Part shown: piece by piece, positions 52,021 to 63,400 of the stretch | Layout: each line of letters starts with the position of its first letter | How positions within the stretch are numbered: the stretch's first letter is position 1 | Source of the DNA: Oncomelania hupensis | Taxonomy: Eukaryota > Mollusca > Gastropoda > Littorinimorpha > Pomatiopsidae | Length of the DNA stretch: 64,000 nt | Assembly: GCA_036898135.1 (NCBI GenBank) | Contig: CM072511.1 | Coordinates: 163,453,564-163,517,563 of the forward strand | Reading direction: 5' to 3' | The notes under the pieces: model-generated | The model's database searches: none | Seen by the model: only the letters and a program-made list of their open reading frames with translations | Told to the model about the DNA's origin: nothing | Position numbers and translations under genes: made by a program

Positions 52021-55000
52021 TTCTTTTATATTCATATGTACATTTTCAGTCAGTGGGAACTATTCTTGACCATAAGTTAGGAAGGATTGCACATTATTAC
52101 AAACTTTTGCATTTGTTTGGATATGGCTCTTTTTGTTTTGTTGTTCTTTTAATGATGTTCTGCATTTTAATTTCAATAACCCTCTTCTTTTTCTTTTTCT
52201 TTCTTTTTTTTTTTTGGTAGGCTGAAGAATTTTTTATTGAGGAGTTGAATTAATTTAAACATGTTAAATGTGTTTGAATATGACTCATCAAATTTTGGTA
52301 AAGCACTACAAATCTCTGTGGATTCCTTATTTTCATCTTTATACTAAAGCAGACAGTTGTTCGATCACTCCTAGTCACTATAAATAATGAATCTCTGAGA
52401 GCTTTAGTCATAATCTTTTGCCATATATCTTCTAAACGTGCTTGCTCGCCGCGTTTTGTACAACTTTAGGCCGACTTACCATCGTAGCTCAGCGGTAAAA
52501 GTATTCGCCTGGCACAGGTTCGAATCCTTTGGTGGGCAAGTCAAATTTGGTCATTTTTAATGTCCTTAGCAGTTTGATTGCACTGGTGGTTCAATGTTGA
52601 TTTAGGCCACTCCCCCATCTTCTGTGGCATGGTTATTTCTGTATCACCAATAATGGGGGTAGATCTTAACCCTTAGCCTGCTGACATGTTTTTCCTGCTC
52701 TGTGCTAAAGAAAATTTTTACTTACGATTAAAAACACACATGCCTTATTATATATGCCATTGTTGCTAAACTATTACACCTAGATATATAAAAGTATATA
52801 TCAAATGAAAGGAAATTGAATAAAGATTCCAAAGAACAGACACAAAAAAGTGTAAGATTGTTGGTTTGTACAATTATGGGATGGAAAGTTAGGGGCATGA
52901 GCAAACAAATTCACTCTCACTCAACTGCACACCCATTCTTGAAGTCATACGCAAAGAATTGCAAAATAGAAATAAGATTTATTACCAAAAATTATGAGAA
53001 CCAAACTGGACTGAAATCAAAGCCTGATAAATACAGAAATAGTCTGTGTAAAAGGCAAATAATATTATTATAGATCTAGTGAAAATAACAAAGTTTTTTT
53101 CACCTACCGTCGTCTGCTAAAGATTGTAGGCGGGGATCTTCTTCTTCGTCCGAATCGTAATCCATCCCTCCAGCCTCCGTCAAATAAACATCATCACCCG
53201 CATCAAAATCTTCATCCCCACTATTATCATCAAAGTTTTCTTCCTGAAACATTTGCGCCACCTCTTCTGCCGTGTATGTTCTGCATGCCATGATGGCGAC
53301 GAACGAGGCGGAAAATTTCGCCAGCAACAAGTGCTTCGACGCGTGCTTTTTGTTTGAAAATTACCTCTAAACCAAAAGATTTTTCTTTCCAAAACATTAC
53401 AGTTGAAGGGAAACAACTTTTGTTTCAAAATCATGACCAAGGATTTATTTTATAAACGCTTTTACCTCCCTTATACTATCTCCCGTACAGCGTACTGATA
53501 CATCGCATTACGATGGCGTTAAACACCCCGTGCTACATACGTTGACAGCGCAGCCTAAAGGTTAAACTTAAGTGTTCATATTTTAGATGCTGCCGTTGTT
53601 TTACACACCCCCATTTTGGGTTACCTACAGGATCAGATGTTTTGCTGCTGTTTCAGCTTCAGCTATGGGCCAGACAAAAGTCTGCCTCTGTGCGGCGCCT
53701 TGCTGGGAGTGGTCCACTGGGTTCTGAAGCTGTTGCTGGCCTGCCTGACGGTGGAAGGGGGAAGATCTGAGCGCCCTGAACTGACGCAGGTCATGGAGGC
53801 AGCCAGCCGAGCCGCAACTGCCATGCTCAAGCGTCCCACCGTTACTGCCCTGCTGCAAGTGGCTCGTGCTGACAACTCAGGTGAGTCCCTTGTGGTATGT
53901 CCTGATAAGGTTACGCTGCTTCTAATAATAATAATAATATTAAAGTAGGCTTGTATAGCGCGGTACCCCCGCTCAGGGCTGGACTCACTGCTCTTAACAT
54001 AGGAAATATATTAGATAAGATAGTACGCCGATCAGAACAGACATATGAACAATAAAAACAAAATATGCAAGCATTCAAAGGAAACATGTGCCAGTATGAT
54101 GTCTTCAGTTGATGTGCCAGTGTGAGGTCATCAGTTGATGTGCCAGTGTGAGGTCATCAGTTGATGTGCCAGTATGATGTCATCAGTTGATGTGCCAGTA
54201 TGATGTCATCAGTTGATGAGCCAGTGTGAGGTCATCAGTTGATGTGCCAGTGTGAGGTCATCAGTTGATGTGCCAGTATGATGTCATCAGTTGATGTGCC
54301 AGTATGATGTCATCAGTTGATGTGCCAGTATAATGTCATCAGTTGATGTGCCAGTATGATGTCATCAGTTGATGAGCCAGTATAATGTCATCAGTTGATG
54401 AGCCAGTATAATGTCATCAGTTGATGTGCCAGTGTGAGGTCATCAGTTGATGTGCCAGTATGATGTCATCAGTTGATGAGCCAGTATGATGTCATCAGTT
54501 GATGTGCCAGTATGATGTCATCAGTTGATGTGCCAGTATGATGTCATCAGTTGATGAGCCAGTAAGCAGAACAACAGATTTCAGATGCAGATTGGAGTCA
54601 GGTCAAGTCAAATCCTTTGGATGAGAGTATAAACCGAGGTCTAGTCTGTGCACGCCTACATTCTATCTCAGGGACTTTTAAAGATCCTGACACTTGTGTC
54701 CTAGAGGTTTGAGTGTCGGCTATATAAACACACCCAGCCAGCACCAAGTCCCTTCTTCCTCCTGACCCTACTTTGCCCAGGATTTTTGCTGAAATTGTCC
54801 GGGGCGTCGGACTCGGCCTAAGGCAGCCAGTGGGCGCCTTGTGCTGCTTGAGTTAGATCCTGTGCCGGACTGTGCCTTGAGCTGCTCTTGAGCTGGAGAA
54901 GCGCTATACAAAACAATATAGCAAGTACATAAGTAAATACATAGATTTTAGCTTAAGAGATTTTGCAATGTGTTGAAGGAAATATGTATTGATTAACAAA

Positions 55001-58000
55001 TGAAGTTGTTGCGTGTGAGTACAGAAGCCTACAGGCAGTATGAACAGACTGAGGTCAACCTGCGAGGCACCCTCAGCCAGCTGCCAGACAAAGCCATTGA
55101 AGACGGCACCAGAGATAACATGTCCGCCATGCTCACCCTCTCTGCTGAGTAAGTGTTAAGGACAACTCGTCAGAAAGTACAAGGAGATTAAGCACAGCAG
55201 ATTGACAGATTTTCTATACATGGATTTCCCTTTAAAAAGCTTTGTTAGGAGTTCTAAGCCCACTGAGGTGTAACATACCGACTTGGTCGATGAGTTCTTT
55301 TTATCTGGTGTTTGGTTGGGTTTGGTGCAGATCATTACAATAACAGCTGGGTTGCACAACAATCTTATTTTTTAGAAATGGCAGAGAAAGGCGCCCTGGT
55401 TAGTTGTTGAATGGTGATATTGAAATGTGGAGGGAAAGGAAAAGTGGCACAACTAATCAGCCCCATCCGCCTGGTTATGATTAGTTTCTTCCTTCAGAAC
55501 CTGGGGTTGCACAACAATCTTGAGAGCCTGGGGTTATATTGCAATGATGGAGAGAACGTGATTTGGTTTGTCTTATTATAATATTAATGTAAATATGTCT
55601 GTTCACATGGTCTTATAACTGCTTAAATATGTGTGTAGGGTAAGGGCGTTCACAGCGGTGAAGAAAAACCTGCGGCACCATGCGTTGTGTGGTAGAGTGG
55701 CTATTAATGATATGCAGGGCTTGTACAAGCATGGAAAGTCTTGGAAATTGCAATGAAGTCATGGACATTTTTATCAATTAGGAAAAGATTGTTTGTTTGT
55801 TTTTTGTTTCCGGGACTTCCTGTGCTATCGAGAGCTATGAAAAAGTCAGCAAAGGAGAAAAAAGACCGTAATAACATTGATGCCAAACTCATAGAAATTA
55901 ACATGTAAAACTAAAGGCACAAATATATAATGACTGACTTTGAGGTATTGGTAGAATTTGTGTGTAGGTGTGTGTTGAGCTGTTCACATGAAAACAATAC
56001 ATATCATTTGGTAATGGAAAAAGTCATGGAAATCTACACTCCTATTTCTATTTGAACCCTGTGTTAGACATTTTATGACTGTGCGTGTGCAGGTTGGCAG
56101 AAGAGCAGGTGCAGGGCGAGGCGGTACTACAGACGCCCCATGTGTTGGTGCTGCCCACTATCAATGCCTTGGTGGCTCTGGAGGCCATCCTCAATCCTAA
56201 CAGTGACGTCCAGCCCTTTGTTGACCAGGTCCTCATGCTGGCTAGGCTTATGGTAAGACTGCCAATGTAAACTAGGATAATAACAATAATAATAGTAATA
56301 ATCATATAATAATAATATTATGAATAATAACGTTAATAATTCTTTATATATAAGATTTATAATGCATGTGCATTCAAGCTGCATTTTTCCTTGCATGGAC
56401 ATGTATATACAGGGGCAGATTTGGGGGGGGGGGTGCACTTGTGCACGTGCACACACCCCTAGCGATTAAAAAAAAAAAAGGGAAGGAGATAAGGAGAAGA
56501 AAGAAGAGGAAAAAAACTAATAATTCTCACTCAGCACACAGTTTCATGTACCTCCAAACTAGATTGTTTTAATTCTTTTAATTTTTTATTTATTTATCAG
56601 ATCTAGATCTACAGGTATTTCTTGTACATGCATCAAGTCAGGTTTGAATGAAACTGATGTTAGTGGCTATTTCTTAGGTGCACTGTTAAGCTTCTGCTAG
56701 ATCTCTGGCTTTGTTTCCTGACTTAATTTGGAGCGTTTTATCCTAACTACAGAAGGTGAGTCGGCCTCAGCTGTACTTGGAGATGTTCCGAGCGTGCTTC
56801 ATGGGTCTGGTGGATGCTAACAACAGCCACGAGGAGCTCAAGTGGGCGACCTTCACTTTTCTCAAGGTTGGTCTCCACTACAGTAATGCTTCACATTAGG
56901 TACAATAGCTTGTACTGCACAACTGTTCTATACCGAGCTCTGAGTGGAGAAGATCATATTACTTTTGACCCCTGACCCAGCAGACAAGCCTACCCCCTTT
57001 GCAGCTATCATCCAGCCGACTGCAGCTGAACACTAATACCCTGTTGTTTATTGATAGCAGTCAGAGCGTTCCACTCTCTGTTTGAGTCAAAGCTGGGCTG
57101 GATTTCCTCCCGTCCTGCTCCGTCAGAAAATGATAAAATCAGCACACTGTGCAAGACTTTTGCTAATTTTGCTGTAGTGTAAGCGTGTGAAAACATGTTG
57201 ACCTAAACGTATAAGATTTAACCCCCCCCCCCCCCCCCCAAAAAAAAAAGCATAAGCTGCATTAGAAAATGAGACCAAAAAAGTTTTGTGTGTGTACATT
57301 TCAAAATATGTTTCTTTCTTTCTTTCAATTTAGGATATTTGTGTTTTTCCCCAAAACAGTCTTTTAATCTAGTGAGTTCAACAAGCAAGGCAGAGTATGC
57401 ACACTTTCTGTCATTGTTAGAAATAATTAATAATCTAAAACAATATTTAGATAAATATATGTTGATAAAATATATACAAACAGAAAATAATATTAAATAA
57501 ATACAAATACATATATGCATATAAATGTATACAATTATTATTAAAATAAACAATCATCTATGTAAACTAACAGAATAATGTGCAAGCAGGAAAGCAAGTG
57601 GTGGGGTGGGGGGAAGAGGAGAGAGAGAAAGTCGTGCAATTTAAAATGAAACGAAAACAATACTCAAACAATGATACAAAAACACAGTGTGAGCTGCATG
57701 TGAATGCATGAAATAAATGATCCTATTAGAACTTATGTGTCTGTCCTCTGCCAAACTTGTAAAATATCCATTTAGTGCACATGAAAAATCCTCCGGCAGT
57801 ACTGTCAATGATCAAGTATCTTAACTTTTGTAGAAGATATTTGAACAAGTTAATGCATTAAATTTGATGCTGTTTGCATAAGTTGTTCAGAGCTTCTCAC
57901 AGTAAACGGAGCCTGGTACTGAAACCTTAAAAACGCCACACTTTTAAATCACTAATAACATCTTTCACAATTAATCAGTCATTTCGTTTCTTATATTTTT

Positions 58001-60463
58001 CAATGCACAAAAGTTATATCTTACAATGTTAACAACTTTCAAAGCACTTAAAATGCAAATGATCACAGAAATTGAAGTCAAACTTCACCAAAAATGTGTT
58101 CTTACCATTCACAGTAACAGAGGAAACAGTACCACAAAGTACCACACCACACCACATTATATAGCACTTTTCTTCTTAAATACCACAACAGTCAACAAAA
58201 TATAACTCTTACTCGGTGCTTCAAACACTATAGAAACCAAGTTTTAAAAAATAATTGTCAGAAATATGCAATTCTTCTGAATAAAATAGAAAAACAGATG
58301 AAAATATTCCAAGCACAACACCAGAAATGAACACCTTAACAGAGATAAAGAACGAGACTGCTTAAAAAAACGGGAGGGAAAGGTTGGCTTCAGTGCTAAG
58401 AGCAGGTGGCTGGGCAGATCAGATTTCATGCTGGCAGAAACTGAGAGCTCGAAAACAGAGGACCCAGTTCCAGCCATGACTGCAGTCGTCTTCTCTCTTC
58501 TTTCTTCACCCGTCTTTGGCCCAGTCCTTCAGTGCTTGTCCATACCAGCAAGTTTTCACTGACACAATTACTAACACGTGGAACAATCTTCCAGGGGATC
58601 TTGTGTTCCTTAGCCCACCTCCAGATCGCCCGTGCTTTGAGCCTGACTGGTTAGCTGGGGTGAAAAGCTAGTATATAACATCCAGTTAATAATGTTCATT
58701 GCCCTGCCATCAATTTGTGGTCAGTCAAACACACTGTGTGTGCAGATGCGCCAGATCATGACCAAAATTCAGCAGCTTAGTCCAGGTCACGACTTCAGTT
58801 CAGACGTGGAGAGCGGCATCACCCTTCTGCTGCAATATCGCCACCTGCTGGATCAAGCTGATATCAAGCAGAGGTACAAAATGTTTTAAGCAATTAGACA
58901 GTGTCTCCCAGCATCTCTGTATCCAGTTTGTCTCTAGTTACACAACAATAAATTTCCAAGACTGAAACACGAGGACAGGTGAGGCCAGACAGAAGGAGTT
59001 ATCAAAACGCGTCTTTTTGGATTCAATGAGTTTGCATGTTGTGCCAATATAAAATGTTATTCAGGCACTACATTTTATAAAGCAAACAAGCTCGTGGATC
59101 ATGATTCAATAACAGTTGAAAACATTTTGATATTTTGACTGCCTGATTCAAATCATGAAAGAATATATGCAGTATGTCAAATAATGTTTTAATAGATGCC
59201 TGAAGCATGTACTGTCACTGACTCAGCACAATTCCTGTGTCATGGATACCTGTTAAAATGGTCGCAGTTTGTTTTCCTCTGCAAAATCTTTTATTTTCAG
59301 TTTATAACGATGACTTAACTGTTGGGAGTTTTATTTGTGCATGAGTGTGTGTGTATGTGAGTGGATATGTTGTGTATATGTGTTGATGCATGATTATCTT
59401 CTTTTTTATGCAGATAATGATTTTGAATGGTATTTTGTCTGCCATTTTGAAAACTTGTGAGTTTAATTTACCCTGGTTTGTTTGTGTGTTAATGTTATTG
59501 CTATGTTATTGTTTATGTTATTGTTCTTTGTGACTATTTTTATTATGTACATTGTAATTTCTCACAGAGATATTAAAGTTGTCATTTCAGTACTGTTTGA
59601 GGTAACATTGTCTGTTACAGATGGGACTGCCTGATCCAGTTCATGAAGGAGTGCATGCAGGTCAACATCATCACTGAGCCCCAGATGAACTCTCTCATGC
59701 AGAAAAGGTAGATCCTGAGATTCAAACTATTGTTGGAATATTGTCCTTTACCCGGTTTCGGAATGGGACATATTTTGTGTGTTACTGGATTTTGATGAAA
59801 AAATCTCTGGTGATAACCTTGTACAGAAGTCCACTCCAACTTGCCATTTTCCAGTCAAATCTTAATAATATAAATAATAATAATAATGATAATAATAATG
59901 ATAATAATGATAATAAATATAATAATAAATATAAAATTAATAATATAATAGTAATAGTAATAATAATAATAAATATAAAAATTATAATAGTTATATTATT
60001 GAACATATATACAGCACCCTTACTCACTAGAGCTCATAGCACCCTACAGCAAAGTAAAACATAAAGCAAAACATGAAATACCAAATCAGAACACACGCAC
60101 ACACAGACATGCACACATACACCCACATACACACACACCCACACATACCCACAGAAACACACCCACAGACACACCCACACACACACCAACACCCACACAC
60201 CCACGCACACACCCATGCACGCACGCACACACACACACACCCACGCACACACACACACACCCACTGTACTGTATGGGCCTAAAAGCATTTGAGCTAAAAG
60301 ACCTCAGTGAAGCATCCATACATTGAAAACACAACACATCATTGTTTGGTGTTTCAGGCAGGCTCAGAGAGAGCAGTTACAGAAGGCGGACCTGGTGGTT
60401 AACTCCACTAGCAGCGCTGGGCTGATAGCACGTGCTGAAACCACTGTCATCAGTATCATCAAG
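49694..60463 (+). CDS. MED24: Mediator complex subunit 24, 5' part (11 exons; continues past window)
   Basis: Exons: 49694-49847 (start could be 49682), 51224-51306, 51671-51819, 53657-53880, 55025-55148, 55639-55691, 56101-56252 (alternative acceptor 56093), 56753-56866, 58746-58873, 59621-59707 and 60358-60463. All phases agree and give 458 codons, roughly the first half of the ~990-residue protein. Family landmarks: LLMQAWRERWSDVQWGIQLKK, DILLQQAMTGSSPNALLLSYLK, GALLGVVHWVLKLLLACL, LEMFRACFMGLVDANNSHEELKW ATFTFLK, LIQFMKECMQVNIITEPQMN SLMQKR and LIARAETTVISIIK. MED24 is a tail-module Mediator subunit linking activators such as nuclear receptors to RNA polymerase II. It is all-helical, with no catalytic residues. 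The 53657 acceptor (gtttcag) was chosen over the 53630 one because only it keeps phase. The last visible exon ends at the start of a large minisatellite. Confidence 0.92.
49881..49954. repeat. (TC)n / (TG TC)n microsatellite
   Basis: Pyrimidine-rich TCTG and TC repeats directly downstream of the MED24 exon 1 donor. The Ser/Leu/Arg-Glu-rich frames here are artefacts. Confidence 0.92.
49988..50462 (-). mobile_element. LINE RT C-terminal fragment with (ATGCT)n tail
   Basis: The minus strand encodes DYQERLESLRLPSLENRRMR, then GDMMETYTIVHKLYDLITT and ITHGHNFKLAKPRT, followed by a stop and a degenerate FWNNLPTEIVNADCS-like end. This is the C-terminus of a CR1-like LINE. Its 3' end ('gactaaaggcatttgtgcct' and 'gccgttttcgtgctatgcta') carries ATGCT repeats. 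It lies in MED24 intron 1, antisense to the gene. Confidence 0.78.
51939..52022. repeat. (CT)n microsatellite
   Basis: About 40 CT units in MED24 intron 3. Confidence 0.95.
52478..52675 (+). mobile_element. tRNA-derived SINE
   Basis: The head 'catcgtagctcagcggtaaa' (box A) and 'caggttcgaatcctttggtg' (box B) resemble a tRNA gene. The body has 'tggttcaatgttgatttagg' and 'ccaataatgggggtagatct', shared with 23490-23600. It directly abuts the TTAA of the piggyBac element. Confidence 0.78.
52680..53561 (-). mobile_element. piggyBac-type DNA transposon, internally deleted
   Basis: TTAA at 52676-52679 and 53562-53565 flanks terminal inverted repeats CCCTTAGCCTGC and (inverted) CCTTTAGGCTGC, 10 of 12 identical. 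TTAA duplication with CCY ends is the piggyBac signature. The minus strand carries only the first exon of the transposase (53108-53291). The catalytic DDD domain is missing. It lies antisense in MED24 intron 3. Confidence 0.82.
53108..53291 (-). pseudogene. piggyBac transposase N-terminal exon
   Basis: ATG at 53291 (or upstream in-frame ATG to 53330). MACRTYTAEEVAQMFQEENF, then an acidic stretch of Asp/Glu ending DSDEEEDPRLQSLADDG and a donor-like GTAGGT at 53107. The RxYTxEE..acidic layout resembles the N-terminus of piggyBac-derived proteins. There is no downstream exon within the element, so it is a remnant. Confidence 0.6.
54083..54565. repeat. 26-bp minisatellite, about 18 copies
   Basis: The unit is 'gatgtgccagtatgatgtca' plus 'tcagtt', with variants gtgtgaggtca and gatgagcc. 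It lies in MED24 intron 4. Confidence 0.93.
54605..54920 (+). mobile_element. tRNA-type SINE, headless copy
   Basis: Begins 'tcctttggatgagagtataa' and runs through 'ccgaggtctagtctgtgcac', 'gatcctgacacttgtgtcct', 'gagttagatcctgtgccgga' and 'gagctggagaagcgctatac'. The same family as 28030-28500. It lies in MED24 intron 4. Confidence 0.75.
57197..58745. other. MED24 intron 8, mostly unique AT-rich sequence
   Basis: Contains a C17 tract followed by A9 (57222-57249). Near 58490-58690 is a stretch that may be a decayed LINE end (TNTWNNLPGDLVF-like frame). No exon was found here. Confidence 0.4.
59861..60010. repeat. (AAT/GAT)n low-complexity tract
   Basis: AATAAT and GATAAT repeats in MED24 intron 10. 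Confidence 0.85.
60085..60265. repeat. (AC)n / CACACCC-rich microsatellite
   Basis: Imperfect CA repeats with CCC interruptions in MED24 intron 10. The Cys/Val-rich or His/Thr-rich frames are artefacts. Confidence 0.92.
60358..60463 (+). CDS. MED24: MED24 exon 11, source of the minisatellite unit
   Basis: The acceptor is tttggtgtttcag. It encodes RQAQREQLQKADLVVNSTSS, then AGLIARAETTVISIIK, in phase 0 at the end. The donor is AAG|GTCTGT. From 60421 on the exon's last 43 bases are the first unit of the downstream array. Reading past the donor meets TGA after five codons, so correct use of this first donor is required for a full protein. Confidence 0.9.
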
Positions 60464-63400
60464 GTCTGTCTGTGTGTGTGATAGCACGTGCTGAAACCAC
60501 TGTCATCAGTATAATCAAGGTCTGTCTGTGTGTGTGATAGCACGTGCTGAAACCACTGTCATCAGTATCATCAAGGTCTGTCTGTGTGTGTGATAGCACG
60601 TGCTGAAACCACTGTCATCAGTATAATCAAGGTCTGTCTGTGTGTGTGATAGCACGTGCTGAAACCACTGTCATCAGTATAATCAAGGTCTGTCTGTGTG
60701 TGTGATAGCACGTGCTGAAACCACGGTCATCAGTATAATCAAGGTCTGTCTGTGTGTGTGATAGCACGTGCTGAAACCACGGTCATCAGTATAATCAAGG
60801 TCTGTCTGTGTGTGTGATAGCACGTGCTGAAACCACGGTCATCAGTATAATCAAGGTCTGTCTGTGTGTGTGATAGCACGTGCTGAAACCACTGTCATCA
60901 GTATAATCAAGGTCTGTCTGTGTGTGTGATAGCACGTGCTGAAACCACTGTCATCAGTATAATCAAGGTCTGTCTGTGTGTGTGATAGCACGTGCTGAAA
61001 CCACGGTCATCAGTATAATCAAGGTCTGTCTGTGTGTGTGATAGCACGTGCTGAAACCACGGTCATCAGTATAATCAAGGTCTGTCTGTGTGTGTGATAG
61101 CACGTGCTGAAACCACGGTCATCAGTATAATCAAGGTCTGTCTGTGTGTGTGATAGCACGTGCTGAAACCACTGTCATCAGTATAATCAAGGTCTGTCTG
61201 TGTGTGTGATAGCACGTGCTGAAACCACTGTCATCAGTATAATCAAGGTCCTGTTGTGTGTTCATTTACCTGTCTGTGTGTGTGATAGCACGTGCTGAAA
61301 CCACTGTCATCAGTATAATCAAGGTCTGTCTGTGTGTGTGATAGCACGTGCTGAAACCACTGTCATCAGTATAATCAAGGTCTGTCTGTGTGTGTGATAG
61401 CACGTGCTGAAACCACGGTCATCAGTATAATCAAGGTCTGTCTGTGTGTGTGATAGCACGTGCTGAAACCACTGTCATCAGTATAATCAAGGTCTGTCTG
61501 TGTGTGTGATAGCACGTGCTGAAACCACTGTCATCAGTATAATCAAGGTCTGTCTGTGTGTGTGATAGCACGTGCTGAAACCACGGTCATCAGTATAATC
61601 AAGGTCTGTCTGTGTGTGTGATAGCACGTGCTGAAACCACGGTCATCAGTATAATCAAGGTCTGTCTGTGTGTGTGATAGCACGTGCTGAAACCACGGTC
61701 ATCAGTATAATCAAGGTCTGTCTGTGTGTGTGATAGCACGTGCTGAAACCACTGTCATCAGTATAATCAAGGTCTGTCTGTGTGTGTGATAGCACGTGCT
61801 GAAACCACTGTCATCAGTATAATCAAGGTCTGTCTGTGTGTGTGATAGCACGTGCTGAAACCACGGTCATCAGTATAATCAAGGTCTGTCTGTGTGTGTG
61901 ATAGCACGTGCTGAAACCACGGTCATCAGTATAATCAAGGTCTGTCTGTGTGTGTGATAGCACGTGCTGAAACCACGGTCATCAGTATAATCAAGGTCTG
62001 TCTGTGTGTGTGATAGCACGTGCTGAAACCACTGTCATCAGTATAATCAAGGTCTGTCTGTGTGTGTGATAGCACGTGCTGAAACCACTGTCATCAGTAT
62101 AATCAAGGTCCTGTTGTGTGTTCATTTACCTGTCTGTGTGTGTGATAGCACGTGCTGAAACCACTGTCATCAGTATAATCAAGGTCTGTCTGTGTGTGTG
62201 ATAGCACGTGCTGAAACCACTGTCATCAGTATAATCAAGGTCTGTCTGTGTGTGTGATAGCACGTGCTGAAACCACGGTCATCAGTATAATCAAGGTCTG
62301 TCTGTGTGTGTGATAGCACGTGCTGAAACCACTGTCATCAGTATAATCAAGGTCTGTCTGTGTGTGTGATAGCACGTGCTGAAACCACTGTCATCAGTAT
62401 AATCAAGGTCTGTCTGTGTGTGTGATAGCACGTGCTGAAACCACGGTCATCAGTATAATCAAGGTCTGTCTGTGTGTGTGATAGCACGTGCTGAAACCAC
62501 TGTCATCAGTATAATCAAGGTCTGTCTGTGTGTGTGATAGCACGTGCTGAAACCACTGTCATCAGTATAATCAAGGTCTGTCTGTGTGTGTGATAGCACG
62601 TGCTGAAACCACTGTCATCAGTATAATCAAGGTCTGTGTGTGTGTGTGATAGCACGTGCTGAAACCACGGTCATCAGTATAATCAAGGTCTGTCTGTGTG
62701 TGTGATAGCACGTGCTGAAACCACTGTCATCAGTATAATCAAGGTCTGTCTGTGTGTGTGATAGCACGTGCTGAAACCACTGTCATCAGTATAATCAAGG
62801 TCTGTCTGTGTGTGTGATAGCACGTGCTGAAACCACTGTCATCAGTATAATCAAGGTCTGTCTGTGTGTGTGATAGCACGTGCTGAAACCACTGTCATCA
62901 GTATAATCAAGGTCTGTCTGTGTGTGTGATAGCACGTGCTGAAACCACTGTCATCAGTATAATCAAGGTCTGTCTGTGTGTGTGATAGCACGTGCTGAAA
63001 CCACTGTCATCAGTATAATCAAGGTCTGTCTGTGTGTGTGATAGCACGTGCTGAAACCACTGTCATCAGTATAATCAAGGTCCTGTTGTGTGTTCATTTA
63101 CCTGTCTGTGTGTGTGATAGCACGTGCTGAAACCACTGTCATCAGTATAATCAAGGTCCAGCTAACAGTTGTGTTGTGTGTTCATTGACCTGTCTGTGTG
63201 TGTGATAGCACGTGCTGAAACCACTGTCATCAGTATAATCAAGGTCCAGCTAACAGTTGTGTTGTGTGTTCATTGACCTGTCTGTGTGTGTGATAGCACG
63301 TGCTGAAACCACTGTCATCAGTATAATCAAGGTCCAGCTAACCGTTGTGTTGTGTGTTCATTTACCTGTCTGTGTGTGTGATAGCACGTGCTGAAACCAC

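Noticed and set aside
52478..52545. A functional tRNA gene
   Set aside because: Boxes A and B are tRNA-like, but the sequence does not close into a full acceptor stem and continues into a SINE body shared with other copies. The same applies to 24072, 28030 and 29468.
53100..53330. An independent small acidic protein gene
   Set aside because: It lies inside TTAA-flanked inverted termini and ends at a donor with no following exon. It is better explained as a piggyBac remnant.
53616..53656. MED24 exon 4 starting at 53631 (after ttacctacag)
   Set aside because: The upstream exon ends in phase 2, and this start would need phase 0. The acceptor at 53656 keeps the frame.
58490..58690. LINE C-terminal fragment in MED24 intron 8
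   Set aside because: A TNTWNNLPGDLVF-like frame is suggestive but too short and without other family landmarks to list as an element.
58746..58889. ATG at 58746 as a gene start
   Set aside because: It is the first codon of MED24 exon 9 after a clear acceptor (tgtgcag). It continues the frame and ends at a donor.
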